From assembly GCA_016716005.1 (NCBI GenBank), contig JADJXE010000001.1, positions 2,493,001 to 2,557,000 on the forward strand: a stretch of 64,000 bases of DNA, read 5' to 3'. Under the pieces are notes generated by a model. The model was not told the DNA's origin. It was given only the letters and a program-made list of their open reading frames with translations, and ran no database searches. The position numbers and the translations under genes were made by a program. Positions 1 through 8,541 of the stretch are shown here, piece by piece. Position 1 is the first letter of the stretch; the number at the start of each line of letters is the position of its first letter. Source of the stretch: Acidimicrobiales bacterium. Its GTDB lineage: Bacteria > Actinomycetota > Acidimicrobiia > Acidimicrobiales > JADJXE01.

Positions 1-340
1 CCCCACCGAAGTGCGCCACCACCAGGTCGGGGTGCACCTGGTCGACCAGGTGGGCCAGCTCGCCGGGCCAGTCGACGGTGCCGGCCAGCCCGGTGCCGGC
101 CCGGGCCACCAGGGTGACGTCGGCCCGGCCGGTGGCCTCGAGGCGGGCGGCCACCTCGGGGCCGGCCTGCACCATCAGGTCGTCGCCGACCAGCAGGATC
201 CGCCGGGGCGGCTCGGCCGGGGCCGGCGGCGGGGAGGTGTCCGCGCCGGCGCCGGGCGCGGCCGCGACGACGGCCAGCAGGGCGGTCAGCCTGATGACCG
301 CCCGCGCCACCACCCGGTGGCGGTTCCGCCTAGCCGGCAT
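1..340 (-). CDS. SGNH-hydrolase-like secreted protein (C-terminus cut by window edge)
   Basis: Partial gene; only the first ~113 codons lie in the window. ATG at 340-338 starts MPARRNRH, then a hydrophobic stretch (RLTALLAVVAAAPGAGA) that looks like a signal peptide, then a Pro-rich linker and ILLVGDDLMVQ, which has the block-I layout of SGNH/GDSL hydrolases (GDS replaced by GDD). A second block reads VARAGTGL. The start overlaps the end of the preceding minus-strand gene by 9 bases, so the two are probably cotranscribed. An exported esterase or acyltransferase-like domain is the likely role. The substrate is unknown and the catalytic SxxH end is outside the window. Confidence 0.6.
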   Translation of the reverse strand, partial: MPARRNRHRVVARAVIRLTALLAVVAAAPGAGADTSPPPAPAEPPRRILLVGDDLMVQAGPEVAARLEATGRADVTLVARAGTGLAGTVDWPGELAHLVDQVHPDLVVAHFGG

Positions 341-836
341 CGGACGCGGGAGGTGCCTGGTCGCCACCGGGGCCGAGCTGGTCGAGCAGGGCGCCGATGA
401 TCGAGAGGCGGCCGCCGGCGAGCTCCCACTCGTCGGCGATCCGGTCGTGGTCGGCGAGTCCGGTCGCTGCCGGTGCGATGCCCAGCGAAGCGGTGGCGGC
501 CGCGGCCAGCGGGGCAGGCTCGACCTCGTCGCCGTAGGCGGGGAAGGCCTCGAGCCCGTCCCACAGCTCGTCGGGGGGAGCGGGCGGTTCGTCGCCGCGG
601 GCGAGGGCCAGCGCCACCGCCGGGAACAGGTCGTAGGCCGACAGCCCCGCGGGCCGCCGGAACCCGGCCACGGGGTGGAGCCGCCACTCCATGGCCACCC
701 CCCCGGGGCCGTCGTCGCGCAGCCACACCTGCGAGCCGTTGACGTAGGCGTCGACGGGCTCGCCGAAGCGCTCGTCGAGGGCGACGAGCAGCTCGGGCGA
801 CGTGCGCCACACGCAGGTGGGGGTGAGACGGGCCAC
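330..836 (-). CDS. hypothetical protein, 168 aa
   Basis: I do not recognise the family. GTG at 836-834 gives VARLTPTCVWRTSPELL and lies 8 bases after the stop of the PAC2 gene, so it reads as the next cistron. An upstream in-frame extension would run inside the PAC2 gene and is Arg-rich frame noise. The protein is soluble, with a possible beta-rich first half (FGEPVDAYVNGSQVWLRDD, then EWRLHPVAGF) and an acidic helical second half ending in GALLDQLGPGG. There is no signal peptide or membrane segment. Position between PAC2 and a secreted hydrolase gives no clear functional hint. Confidence 0.65.
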   Translation of the reverse strand: MARLTPTCVWRTSPELLVALDERFGEPVDAYVNGSQVWLRDDGPGGVAMEWRLHPVAGFRRPAGLSAYDLFPAVALALARGDEPPAPPDELWDGLEAFPAYGDEVEPAPLAAAATASLGIAPAATGLADHDRIADEWELAGGRLSIIGALLDQLGPGGDQAPPASDAG

Positions 837-844
837 GGGCAGGT

Positions 845-1705
845 TCAGCCGTCCTGGCCGCGGAGGAAGCGCTCCACCTCGGCCACCAGCTCGTCGCCGG
901 GCAGCTCGTCGTCGTCGTCCTCGTCGTCCTCGTCGTCCTGGCGTGCCTCGATGCGGTGCACGTAGGCGGCCATGTCCTCGTCGGTCTCGACCAGCTCGTC
1001 GATCTGGCGCACGTAGGCCGCCGACGCGATCTCGAGCTCGGTGGTGGGCACGTGGACGTCGAGCAGGTGGCACGTGCGCTCCACCAGGGCCAGCGCCGCC
1101 TTGGGCGAGGTGGCCCCGGGCACGTAGGCCGGCACGGCCGCCCACAGCGAGGCCGAGGGGATGCCGGCGGCGCGGAAGGCGTCGTGCAGGACGCCCACGA
1201 TGCCGGTCGGCCCCTCGTACCGGGAGTGGGCGAGCCCCAGCGAGGCGACCACGTCGGGGTCGGCGGCCGTGCCGATGACCGACACGGGCCGGGAGTGGGC
1301 CACTTCGGCCAGCAGGGCACCGAGCGTGAGGGTGAGCTCCACCCCCATGGTGGTGGCCAGGGCGGTGAGCTGGCGGCAGAAGGTGCGCCAGCGCAGCTGC
1401 GGCTCGGTCCCGAGCAGCACGATGGCGTCCCGGTCGGTGCCCGGGATCGCGCCCGCGAACGCCTCGACGGCCGGCCACACGATCTCGCGCGTCACGCCGT
1501 CGACCAGCCGCACGTGGGGTCGGGTGGAGGTGAAGTCGAAGAACTCCTCGGGGTCGAGGGAGGCGAACGCCCTGGCGTCCCACCGATCGCGGAGCCAGCG
1601 CGCGGCAGTGGTCGCGGCGTCGCCGGCGTCGTTCCACCCCTCGAACGCCGCGATCAGGACCGGGCGGCGCAGGCGCGGCCGGCCAGCCCACTGCACGTGA
1701 TCCAC
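845..1705 (-). CDS. PAC2 family protein
   Basis: A 286-residue protein with the layout of PAC2 (proteasome assembly chaperone 2) family proteins common in Actinobacteria. It opens with RPVLIAAFEGWNDAGDAA and has the characteristic AIVLLGTEP and SLWAAVPAYV segments in the middle. The tail is a highly acidic run of Asp/Glu around residues 255-265, followed by a short amphipathic helix. In actinobacteria, family members occur with proteasome/Pup genes or alone and most have no defined biochemical role. ATG at 1705 is preceded by non-coding sequence. The following gene starts 8 bases downstream. Confidence 0.85.
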   Translation of the reverse strand: MDHVQWAGRPRLRRPVLIAAFEGWNDAGDAATTAARWLRDRWDARAFASLDPEEFFDFTSTRPHVRLVDGVTREIVWPAVEAFAGAIPGTDRDAIVLLGTEPQLRWRTFCRQLTALATTMGVELTLTLGALLAEVAHSRPVSVIGTAADPDVVASLGLAHSRYEGPTGIVGVLHDAFRAAGIPSASLWAAVPAYVPGATSPKAALALVERTCHLLDVHVPTTELEIASAAYVRQIDELVETDEDMAAYVHRIEARQDDEDDEDDDDELPGDELVAEVERFLRGQDG

Positions 1706-1733
1706 GGGCCGCGAACCTACCGGGTGGCGGCGG

Positions 1734-2843
1734 TCAAGCGGTGCGGTCGGTGCCGGCCAGCTCCGACGGCGGGTAGTAGTGCCCGCCGCCCCCCTGCTCG
1801 ACGACGTCGTCGAGCCAGTTGCCCTCGTAGAGGTCGGTGGGTCCCTGGATCAGGTCGGGGGGAGCACCCTCCGGCGTGGTGGCGAACGTCCAGGCCTGGC
1901 GTTTGTAGGTCCAGTTGCCCGGATCGAGGCGGTGGGCCTCGCGCCACCACCCGGTGGCGGCGTCGGGCTCGCCGGCCCGCCACAGGTGCTGGCCCAGCTC
2001 GAAGCAGGCCGCGGCCTCGGCCTGGTCGCGCCGGCGCGGGACCGAGCGGGCCACGACCTCGTCGGGCGTCAGCGCCCAGGGGCTGGCCGGGCCCCGCTCC
2101 ACCCAGTCGACCACCGCGGCGTGGTAGCGCCGGGGGTCACCCGGGATGCGCTGCACCTCTTCGAGCATCCGGCGCATCCGGTCGGGGAGACCCTCGGGCA
2201 CCGGCTGGCCCTTCAGGGGGCTCTCCGTGACGGCGGCCAGCTCGGCCGGCCGCACGAGGGTGCCCGACTCGTCGATCCACACCGCCATCGGCACGTTGAC
2301 GATCCCCAGCAGCTCGTCGGTGACGTGCGCCTGGTCGACGAGCGACGGGTGGGTGGGCGCGGCGGCGTCGACGAAGGGCCGGGCTCGCGCCGGGTCGACG
2401 TCGAGGGCGACGGTGACCACGGTGAGCCCCCGGGGCTCGAGCTCGACGTGCAGGGCCTGCCACCCGGGCAGGTCGTGGCGGCACCCTCACCACGAGGCCC
2501 AGGCCACGAGCAGCACCTTGCGGCCGTGGAGCGACGACAGGCGGAACGGGTTGCCGTCGAAGCCGGGGAGCTCGAGGTCGGGGGCCTCGGCCGTGGCCAG
2601 CGCCCGGCCAGTGGCCGTGGCCGGGCCCAGCGCCCACAGGCCGTGGGCGTCGTCGTGGACCAGCGGCATGCCGGCCCGCTCGCTCAGCACCCGCACGTCG
2701 ACGAGCCCGCCGGCCAGCGCCCCGGCCGGCAGGGGCACGCACACGTCGCCCCGGCACAGGCCCTCGGGCCGGACGGCCCAGCCGGTGCGGGCCTCCAGCG
2801 CAGCCGGGTCGACCCGAGGCGCGGTGAGGAGCACGAACCGCAC
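1734..2843 (-). CDS. redoxin/TlpA-like thiol oxidoreductase with in-frame UGA (candidate selenoprotein)
   Basis: One continuous reading frame of 369 codons is interrupted only by TGA at 2489-2487 (codon 119). The residues before it are KVLLVAWASW and those after it GCRHDLPGWQAL, so the TGA replaces the first Cys of a WCGC thioredoxin-fold active site (W-U-G-C, residues 118-121). Downstream the protein continues as a redoxin fold (VTVALDVDPA, NVPMAVWIDESG, the latter carrying the cis-Pro) and a TPR-like C-terminus (ACFELGQHLWRAGEPDAA). The N-terminal ~80 residues include CRGDVCVPL. Seen: no frameshift is needed to join the halves. Inferred: UGA is read as selenocysteine. Alternatives are a nonsense mutation (TGC/TGT to TGA) or a base-call error. 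A standard gene caller would split this into 2487-2843 and 1734-2420. Confidence 0.7.
2453..2486 (-). promoter_or_regulatory. candidate bacterial SECIS hairpin immediately after the UGA
   Basis: On the minus strand the 12 bases right after the UGA pair with bases 2463-2453. Five contiguous pairs (GCCAC with GTGGC) are followed by a one-base bulge, three pairs (GCC with GGC), another one-base bulge and two more pairs. The 11-base loop can close two further C-G pairs, leaving a small apical loop about 16 nt after the UGA. The placement fits bacterial SECIS elements. In DNA this GC-rich, hairpins are common, so structure alone is weak support. Confidence 0.4.
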
Positions 2844-2885
2844 CGTAGCGCGGGGCCTCCCGGGCCCGGCGTGGGGGCGGGCCCG

Positions 2886-4268
2886 TCAGCGGGCGGCGAC
2901 GGTCGCCAGCCAGCTGTGGCCGGCCACGGTGGTGAGGAGGGCTCGCACGGGCGCGGTGGCGACCATGGCCGCGACGGCGCCGGGGGAATACCCGGGGGCG
3001 TTGGCCGGGAGGCGCACGCGCAGGGCGCCCGGCACCGACTCGAACCGCACCGGGGGATCGAGCTCGAGGGCCTCGCCGTCGACGCCGGCGGCGACCGGGC
3101 CGCCGGAGCGCACCTCGAAGGTGGGGGTGGCCCACTGCTCGACGCCGGGCGCTGCCGTCGGCCTCCGCAGCGCCCCCAGGGCGGCGATCGCGGCCACGTC
3201 GGCGCCTCGGGCGATCCGCAGCGTGACGACGCCGAGCTGACCGGTGTCGAGGCGCGGCCGGCTGCCGAACCCGCCGCCGCCGGTGAGCAGGTACGGGCCG
3301 TTCGACACTTGGATCACGTGCACCGGGCCCCCCTCGACGCCGTCGGGGCCCACGAAGCGGAGGTCGAACGGGGGCTCGGCCGACCCGGCCAGGTCGGGCA
3401 GCAGGCGCACGGTGGTGCCCAGCTTGTCGTCGCGGTACTCGTCCGACTGCACGACCGTGGCGTACAGGCCCAGGGAGACGTTGTTCACGAACACCCGGCC
3501 GTTCACGCGGGCCAGGTCGATCCGGCGCTCCACGCCGGACCCGAAGGCGTCGAGGGCGCCGACCACGTCGTCGCGGTCGAGGCCCAGGTCGAGGGCGAAG
3601 TGGTTGCGGGTGCCCGACGGGATGCACACGAAGGCCAGGTCGTGCTCCGCGGCCACCGACGACACCAGCGCCTGGGAGCCGTCGCCCCCGGCCATGCCCA
3701 GGCAGTCGGCGCCTCGGGCCACGGCGTCGCGCGCCAGCGCCTCGAGGTCGTCCCCCGGGCCCAGCGTGATCACCTCGACGCCCAGGCGGCGGGCGGCTGC
3801 GGCGAGCCCCGTCCGCTCGGCCTTGCCGCCCCCGGACCGGGGGTTCACGAGCAGCACGGGCCGGCGGGCCGGCGGCACCGGCTCGCCGGGGGTGGGCAGC
3901 CGCTTCAGCGACGTGCGGTCCACGCCGAGGGCGTACCGCCCGGCTGCCGTCGAGCCGGCCAGGGCGGCCAGGGCGAGCAGCAGCTCGCCCCTGCCTCCCT
4001 CACCGGCGAGGGCCAGGATCGCGACCGCGAGGATCACCCCGCTCGCCCCCACCAGCACCCCGACCACCCGCAGGAGGCCCCGTCGCGACACCGCGGTCCA
4101 GGCCCCGCTGACGGCGACGAGCAGGCCGACGACGCCGCCGAGGAGCCGCAGCGGCTCGGTCCACAGCCCGATCAGGACGATCAGAACGGCGACGACCGCG
4201 AGCCCCAGTGCCAGCACGGCCGCGGCCCGGTGCAGCAGCGGCGGTCGGTCGTCGGGTGCATGCGGCAT
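2886..4268 (-). CDS. membrane-anchored diacylglycerol/lipid kinase family protein
   Basis: 460 residues. Residues 10-110 form about four hydrophobic segments. From ~137 there is a DAGK catalytic domain: VLLVNPRSGGGKAE at its start, the nucleotide-binding loop MAGGDGSQ around 192-199, CIPSGTRNHFALDLGLD, and the C-terminal lid with VNNVSLGLYA. Such proteins (DgkB/YegS-like) phosphorylate a lipid or sphingoid-type alcohol with ATP. The fused membrane region suggests action at the inner leaflet. ATG at 4268 was chosen because the upstream extension is Arg/Pro-rich noise. It is divergent from the chagasin lipoprotein gene across a 124-bp spacer. Confidence 0.85.
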   Translation of the reverse strand: MPHAPDDRPPLLHRAAAVLALGLAVVAVLIVLIGLWTEPLRLLGGVVGLLVAVSGAWTAVSRRGLLRVVGVLVGASGVILAVAILALAGEGGRGELLLALAALAGSTAAGRYALGVDRTSLKRLPTPGEPVPPARRPVLLVNPRSGGGKAERTGLAAAARRLGVEVITLGPGDDLEALARDAVARGADCLGMAGGDGSQALVSSVAAEHDLAFVCIPSGTRNHFALDLGLDRDDVVGALDAFGSGVERRIDLARVNGRVFVNNVSLGLYATVVQSDEYRDDKLGTTVRLLPDLAGSAEPPFDLRFVGPDGVEGGPVHVIQVSNGPYLLTGGGGFGSRPRLDTGQLGVVTLRIARGADVAAIAALGALRRPTAAPGVEQWATPTFEVRSGGPVAAGVDGEALELDPPVRFESVPGALRVRLPANAPGYSPGAVAAMVATAPVRALLTTVAGHSWLATVAAR

Positions 4269-4392
4269 GTCCGCACCTTCGCGCGCCCCTACCGGCTGGC
4301 GCACGCCCCGACGCGCCCGGGCCCTCCGGCCCTGGTGCCTCGGCGTACCCTCCGGGTGGGGTCCGGTGCGGTCCCCGAGGAGGTGTGCTCGC

Positions 4393-5235
4393 ATGACTCG
4401 CAGCACCAGGCGGTGGGTGACCGGGCTGGGCGCGCTGACCCTGCTCGTGGGTGGCCCGGCGGCCTGCGGCGGTGACGACGACGGCGCGGCCGGCACCACG
4501 ACCTCGGCCGAGGAGACCACCACCACCACGGCGGGCTCCACCACCACCACGGCCGCCGACGGCGCGGTGACGCTCTCCGACCCGGCCACGCCCATCGTCG
4601 TGGCCCCCGGCCAGGGCTTCACGATCACCGTCGCCTCCAACCCGACGACCGGCTACGAGTGGGGAGTGACGGCCGCTCCGGACGAGGCCGTGGCCACGTA
4701 CGTCGGCAGCGACTACACCCCCGACCCGAGCTCGGTCGGCGTCGAGGGCGGAGGCGGGGTGCAGACGCTCACGTTCTCGGCGGTGGCCGAGGGCGACACC
4801 CAGGTCGGGCTGCGGTACTCGCAGCCCTGGGACCCGCAGCCCGACGACGAGACGCTGGTGTTCGCGGTGCAGGTGCGCGCCGACGCCGCGGCCACCGCCA
4901 CGACCGAGGAGCCCCCGCTCCCCGCCGACCTGCAGGTGTTCACCGACCCGGCCACCCCGATCGAGGTCGCGGCGGCGGCCGAGTTCGGCATCGAGCTCGA
5001 GTCGAACGCCTCGACCGGCTACCAGTGGATCCTGGCCGCGCCGCTCACGGGCGGCGTGACGTACCTCGGCAGCAGCTACCGGGCCGGCGAGGCAGTGCCG
5101 GGCGCCCCGGGGAAGCAGGTGCTGCTGTTCAGGGCCGGCCCGGCCGGCTCCAGCACCATCGAGCTGCGCTCCAGCCGGGTGTGGGAGCCGGCGCCCGACG
5201 ACCAGACGGCCACGTTCTCGCTGAACGCGGCCTGA
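4393..5235 (+). CDS. lipoprotein with two chagasin (I42) inhibitor-like domains
   Basis: 280 residues. The signal peptide ends in the lipobox GGPAAC (Cys25), followed by a Gly/Asp and Thr-rich linker (residues ~27-56). Two similar domains follow: domain 1 has NPTTGYEW and later LRYSQPW; domain 2 has NASTGYQW and LRSSRVW. These correspond to the NPTTGY and RPW loops of chagasin-type cysteine-protease inhibitors (MEROPS I42). The protein would sit on the outer face of the membrane. The target protease is not apparent; the Ser-for-Thr change in domain 2 and the missing Pro before each Trp may weaken inhibition. ATG at 4393 fits the lipoprotein signal. Confidence 0.8.
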   Translation: MTRSTRRWVTGLGALTLLVGGPAACGGDDDGAAGTTTSAEETTTTTAGSTTTTAADGAVTLSDPATPIVVAPGQGFTITVASNPTTGYEWGVTAAPDEAVATYVGSDYTPDPSSVGVEGGGGVQTLTFSAVAEGDTQVGLRYSQPWDPQPDDETLVFAVQVRADAAATATTEEPPLPADLQVFTDPATPIEVAAAAEFGIELESNASTGYQWILAAPLTGGVTYLGSSYRAGEAVPGAPGKQVLLFRAGPAGSSTIELRSSRVWEPAPDDQTATFSLNAA

Positions 5236-5277
5236 GGCATCCCGGGCCGGCCCCTCGGCCTCACCGCCGCAGGTCGC

Positions 5278-6171
5278 TCAGGGCCGCGTGATGGCGCTGG
5301 GGTCGCCGGGGTAGCCGTGCGCCTCCACCACGGCGCGGGCCCACGGCTCCAGCAGCCCGAACAGCTCGTCGGCGTCGTCGGCCACGGCTTCGACGATCCC
5401 CCGCTCCTGGCGGTCGGTGGCGGCCTCGACATCCCCCCGGAACGCCTCACCGGCCGGGGTGAAGGCGCTGCCGGCCAGCAGACCCCTGGCCTCGAGCCGG
5501 GCGGCGGCGGCGTCGACCTGCTCGGGCGACCAGCCCCTCGTGAACACGTACGTCCGCATCGGCAGGCGCCACCACAGCTCGGTGAGGAGGCCGATCTCGA
5601 CCGGGTCGAGGCCGGCGGCGACCCACGCGCACACGTGGCTGTCGCCGCGGTGCTCGCGCACGAGGTCGCAGGCCCGCCAGAGGTCGCCCAGGGGGTCGCC
5701 GGGGAAGCCGAGCGAGCGGAGGCCCGAGAACAGGTGGCGGCCCTCGCCGGTGGCGGCGTCGGCGGCCCGACGGAGCAGCTCGGTGGCTCGGGCCAGGCCC
5801 GGGGGCTCGGCGCCCAGGATCCGACGCAGGCTGGCGGTGGCCCCGTCCTGGCGCGCCGCGAGGACGGCGTCGCGGGTGGTGACCTGCCAGCCGAACGTCA
5901 CGCACGGCACCACGACCGCAGGGTTGAACACCCCGAAGGCGGCGGCCACCACCTCGCCGGGCACCTGGCCCAGGCAGGCACCTCGGCTGGTGAAGTACGC
6001 AGGACCGTCGGGCAGGTGCAGGCCGTCGCGCTCGCCCGAGCTGCCGCCGAAGCCGAGCCGCTGGTAGGCCTGGTGGCACTCCGGGGCGAAGTAGACGTTG
6101 GCGGCGAGCGGCTCGACCAGGTCGCGGAGCCGGCGGCCGAGGCGGCGGACGTCGTCGTCGGTGAGCGGCAC
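5278..6171 (-). CDS. SCO6745 family protein
   Basis: 297 residues resembling the actinobacterial SCO6745 family. Diagnostic features are the start VEPLAANVYFAPECHQAYQRLG, the segment GQVPGEVVAAAFGVFNPAVV, LFSGLRSLGFPGDPLGDLW, LLTELWWRLPMRTYVFTRGW (which ends at the beginning of a winged-helix-like part), and a C-terminal GIVEAVADDADELFGLLEPW. Members are helical proteins, sometimes with a MarR-like C-terminal portion, and have no established reaction. It is convergent with the chagasin gene (42-bp gap) and divergent from the GNAT gene. Confidence 0.75.
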   Translation of the reverse strand: MPLTDDDVRRLGRRLRDLVEPLAANVYFAPECHQAYQRLGFGGSSGERDGLHLPDGPAYFTSRGACLGQVPGEVVAAAFGVFNPAVVVPCVTFGWQVTTRDAVLAARQDGATASLRRILGAEPPGLARATELLRRAADAATGEGRHLFSGLRSLGFPGDPLGDLWRACDLVREHRGDSHVCAWVAAGLDPVEIGLLTELWWRLPMRTYVFTRGWSPEQVDAAAARLEARGLLAGSAFTPAGEAFRGDVEAATDRQERGIVEAVADDADELFGLLEPWARAVVEAHGYPGDPSAITRP

Positions 6172-6251
6172 GGTGATCCCCCCGGGTTGGCGCGCTGACC
6201 GGCCGAGCCTACGGGTGACCGGGTCGTTGCGCGCCGGTACGCTCGCCGCCC

Positions 6252-6713
6252 ATGGCCGAGGTCGCGTCCGTGCAGGTGGAAGTGGTCGACGAGATCACCG
6301 ACGAGGTGGTCGAGGCGTTCGCCCGTCTGGTGCCCCAGCTGTCGTCGTCGGCGCCGGCACCCACCGCCGAGGTGCTGGGGGAGATCGCGGCCTCGCCGGC
6401 CACCGTGCTCTTCGTGGCCCGCGACCCCGAGGCCGGCGGTCGGATCGTCGGTTCCCTCACCCTCGTGGTGTTCCCCATCCCCACGGGGCGCCGGGCGTGG
6501 ATCGAGGACGTGGTGGTCGACGCCGCGGCCCGGGGTCGGGGCGTGGGCGCGGCCCTCAACCGGGCCGCCATCGACTGGGCCGCGGGCTGGGGTGCCCGCA
6601 CCGTCGACCTCACCTCGCGCCCGTCGCGCGCCGCCGCCAACCGGCTCTACCAGAAGCTCGGGTTCGTGGCCCGCGAGAGCACCGTCTACCGCTTCGATCC
6701 CGGGGCCGGCTGA
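6252..6713 (+). CDS. GNAT family N-acetyltransferase
   Basis: 153 residues forming one GNAT domain. The acetyl-CoA pyrophosphate loop is RGRGVGAALN (motif A), after the beta-4 strand AWIEDVVVDAAA. The C-terminal signature is ANRLYQKLGFV (motif B). This is a short, stand-alone small-molecule or amino-group acetyltransferase with unknown substrate. ATG at 6252 gives a typical N-terminus (MAEVASVQVEVVDEIT). The gene is divergent from the SCO6745 gene across 80 bp and convergent with the SDR gene, so it is likely monocistronic. Confidence 0.85.
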   Translation: MAEVASVQVEVVDEITDEVVEAFARLVPQLSSSAPAPTAEVLGEIAASPATVLFVARDPEAGGRIVGSLTLVVFPIPTGRRAWIEDVVVDAAARGRGVGAALNRAAIDWAAGWGARTVDLTSRPSRAAANRLYQKLGFVARESTVYRFDPGAG

Positions 6714-6753
6714 CGGGCCGGGCCCACCGCCCGCCGGCTTCCGCCGCACCGCA

Positions 6754-7563
6754 TCAGAGGCCCGGGCCCAGGTCCTTGCCCGTGATGGAGCCGCCGTCGA
6801 CGACGAACTCCTGGCCGGTGCAGTACGACGACTCGTCGGACGCCAGGAACAGCGCGAGCCGGGCGACCTCGATCGGCCGGCCGGCCCGGGCGATGGGCTG
6901 GCCGGCGGCGACGGCGTCGCCGGCGGCCAGGGCCGGGTCGGGGTCGACCGTGCCCGGGGCCGGCGGCTCCGCCAGCGGTGGGGCGACGGCGCCGGCCATG
7001 ATGGTGGCCACCGCCCCCGGGTGGATCGAGTTCACCCGCACCCCCCGGGGCCCGAGCTCGATGGCGGCGGTCTTGGTGAGGCCGCGCAGGCCCCACTTCG
7101 ACGCCACGTAGGCGCTCAGCATCGACATCCCCACCATGCCGGCCGTGGACGACAGGTTCACGATCGACCCGCGCCCGGCGGCGGCCATGGCCCCGCCCAC
7201 CACCTTCATGCCGAGGAAGGGCCCGACCAGGTTCACCTCCAGCACCTCCCGGAGCGTCTCCAGGTCCAGGTCGACCAGCGGGCCCATGCGCACGATCCCG
7301 GCGTTGTTCACGAGCACGTCGGGTCGGCCGAAGGCGTTGTCGGCGGCATCGAGCACGGCGTGCCAGCCCGCCTCGTCGGTGACGTCGAGGTGCACGTAGC
7401 GGGCGGCGTCGCCCAGGTCGGCGGCCACGGCCTCGCCCTCGGCGTCGAGCACGTCGGCGAGCACCACGCGGGCGCCCTCGGCCACGAACAGCCGGGCGTC
7501 GGCCTCTCCCATCCCTCGAGCCGCGCCGGTGATGACGGCGATCTTCCCGTCGAGCCTGCCCAC
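6754..7563 (-). CDS. SDR family NAD(P)-dependent oxidoreductase
   Basis: 269 residues of a classical short-chain dehydrogenase. Visible motifs are the cofactor loop TGAARGMG (residues ~12-19), LDVTD, NNAG, the catalytic NLSST Ser, the YVASK Tyr/Lys pair, and the C-terminal FLASDESSYCTGQEFVVDGG. Asp after the second beta strand (VLADVLD) suggests preference for NAD over NADP. The protein resembles hydroxysteroid-dehydrogenase-like members (3-alpha/20-beta type), but the substrate cannot be set from sequence. An insert between NSIHPGAVATIM and IARAGRPIEVARL is Pro/Ala rich and likely forms the substrate lid. Confidence 0.9.
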   Translation of the reverse strand: MGRLDGKIAVITGAARGMGEADARLFVAEGARVVLADVLDAEGEAVAADLGDAARYVHLDVTDEAGWHAVLDAADNAFGRPDVLVNNAGIVRMGPLVDLDLETLREVLEVNLVGPFLGMKVVGGAMAAAGRGSIVNLSSTAGMVGMSMLSAYVASKWGLRGLTKTAAIELGPRGVRVNSIHPGAVATIMAGAVAPPLAEPPAPGTVDPDPALAAGDAVAAGQPIARAGRPIEVARLALFLASDESSYCTGQEFVVDGGSITGKDLGPGL

Positions 7564-7663
7564 GGTCCCCCCTCGTCTCGTCCGGTCGGCGCGGATGCGC
7601 CGGCGCCGATCATGCCCGCTCGTGCCCCGGCGAGCGGGCGGGCCTGGGTAGGGTCGTGCCCCA

Positions 7664-8521
7664 GTGCCCGGCCGCCACGATCCCTACCCCCGCGACGTTC
7701 TCGAGGAGCTGGAGGCCGAGCGGGCCCGCGCCCGCCGGCCGCCGCCGGCGATCGAGGCCCGGCCCGGCCTGGTGCTCTCGCACCGGGCCAGCGGGTTCCG
7801 GGGGGCGGTGCTGCGGGTCGAGGCCGGTGCCGTCGAGCTGCGCGCCGCCGACGGCACCGTGCGCCTGTTCCGGCTGGGCGAGGTGTTCCTGCACGAGGGC
7901 GGGCCGGTGACGCTGGTGCCGGGTGCCCGCCCCGGCCGGGCGGGCGGCGGCGCCACGACGGAGGCGCCGGGGCCGGCGCGGACCGCGTCCGGCTCGGTGC
8001 CGGTGCGCCACCAGGCCCGCACGGCGCGGGGCAGCCGGCTGCTGGTGGAGGGGGTGCACGACGCCGAGCTGGTGGAGCAGGTGTGGGGCGACGACCTGCG
8101 CCACGAGGGGGTGGTGGTGGAGCGCCTCGACGGCGTCGACCATCTGGCGCCGTGGATCGCCGCGTTCGGGCCCGGCCCCGGGCGGCGCCTGGGCGTGCTC
8201 GTCGACCATCTCGTGCCCGGCTCGAAGGAGGCCCGGCTCGCGGCCGAGGTGCGGCATCCGCACGTGCTCGTGACCGGCACCCCGTTCGTCGACGTGTGGG
8301 AGGCGGTGCGGCCGTCGGTGCTGGGGCTCGACCGCTGGCCGCAGGTCCCGAAGGGCACCGACTGGAAGTCAGGGGTGTGCGCCGCCCTCGGCTCCCCCGA
8401 CCCGGCCACCCTGTGGCGCGCCATCCGGGCGCGGGTCCGCTCCTATGCCGACCTCGACCCCGCCCTCGTGGGCGCCGTCGAGCGCCTGATCGACTTCGTC
8501 ACCGAGCCCGACGGCACCTGA
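7664..8521 (+). CDS. DUF3097 family protein
   Basis: 285 residues matching the actinobacterial DUF3097 family: N-terminal RHDPYPRDVLEELEAERARA, the core LLVEGVHDAELVEQVWGDDLR, GVVVERLDGVDHL, GRRLGVLVDHLVPGSKEARLA, and C-terminal VPKGTDWKSGVCAALG. The LVEG and LVDHLVPGS segments resemble a Toprim-like metal-binding core (an inference from pattern only). GTG at 7664 is the likely start. No reaction is established for the family. It is followed by a long hairpin repeat and then the enoyl-CoA hydratase gene. Confidence 0.88.
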   Translation: MPGRHDPYPRDVLEELEAERARARRPPPAIEARPGLVLSHRASGFRGAVLRVEAGAVELRAADGTVRLFRLGEVFLHEGGPVTLVPGARPGRAGGGATTEAPGPARTASGSVPVRHQARTARGSRLLVEGVHDAELVEQVWGDDLRHEGVVVERLDGVDHLAPWIAAFGPGPGRRLGVLVDHLVPGSKEARLAAEVRHPHVLVTGTPFVDVWEAVRPSVLGLDRWPQVPKGTDWKSGVCAALGSPDPATLWRAIRARVRSYADLDPALVGAVERLIDFVTEPDGT

Positions 8522-8541
8522 GCGCGCGCCGCCGGTGCTGC

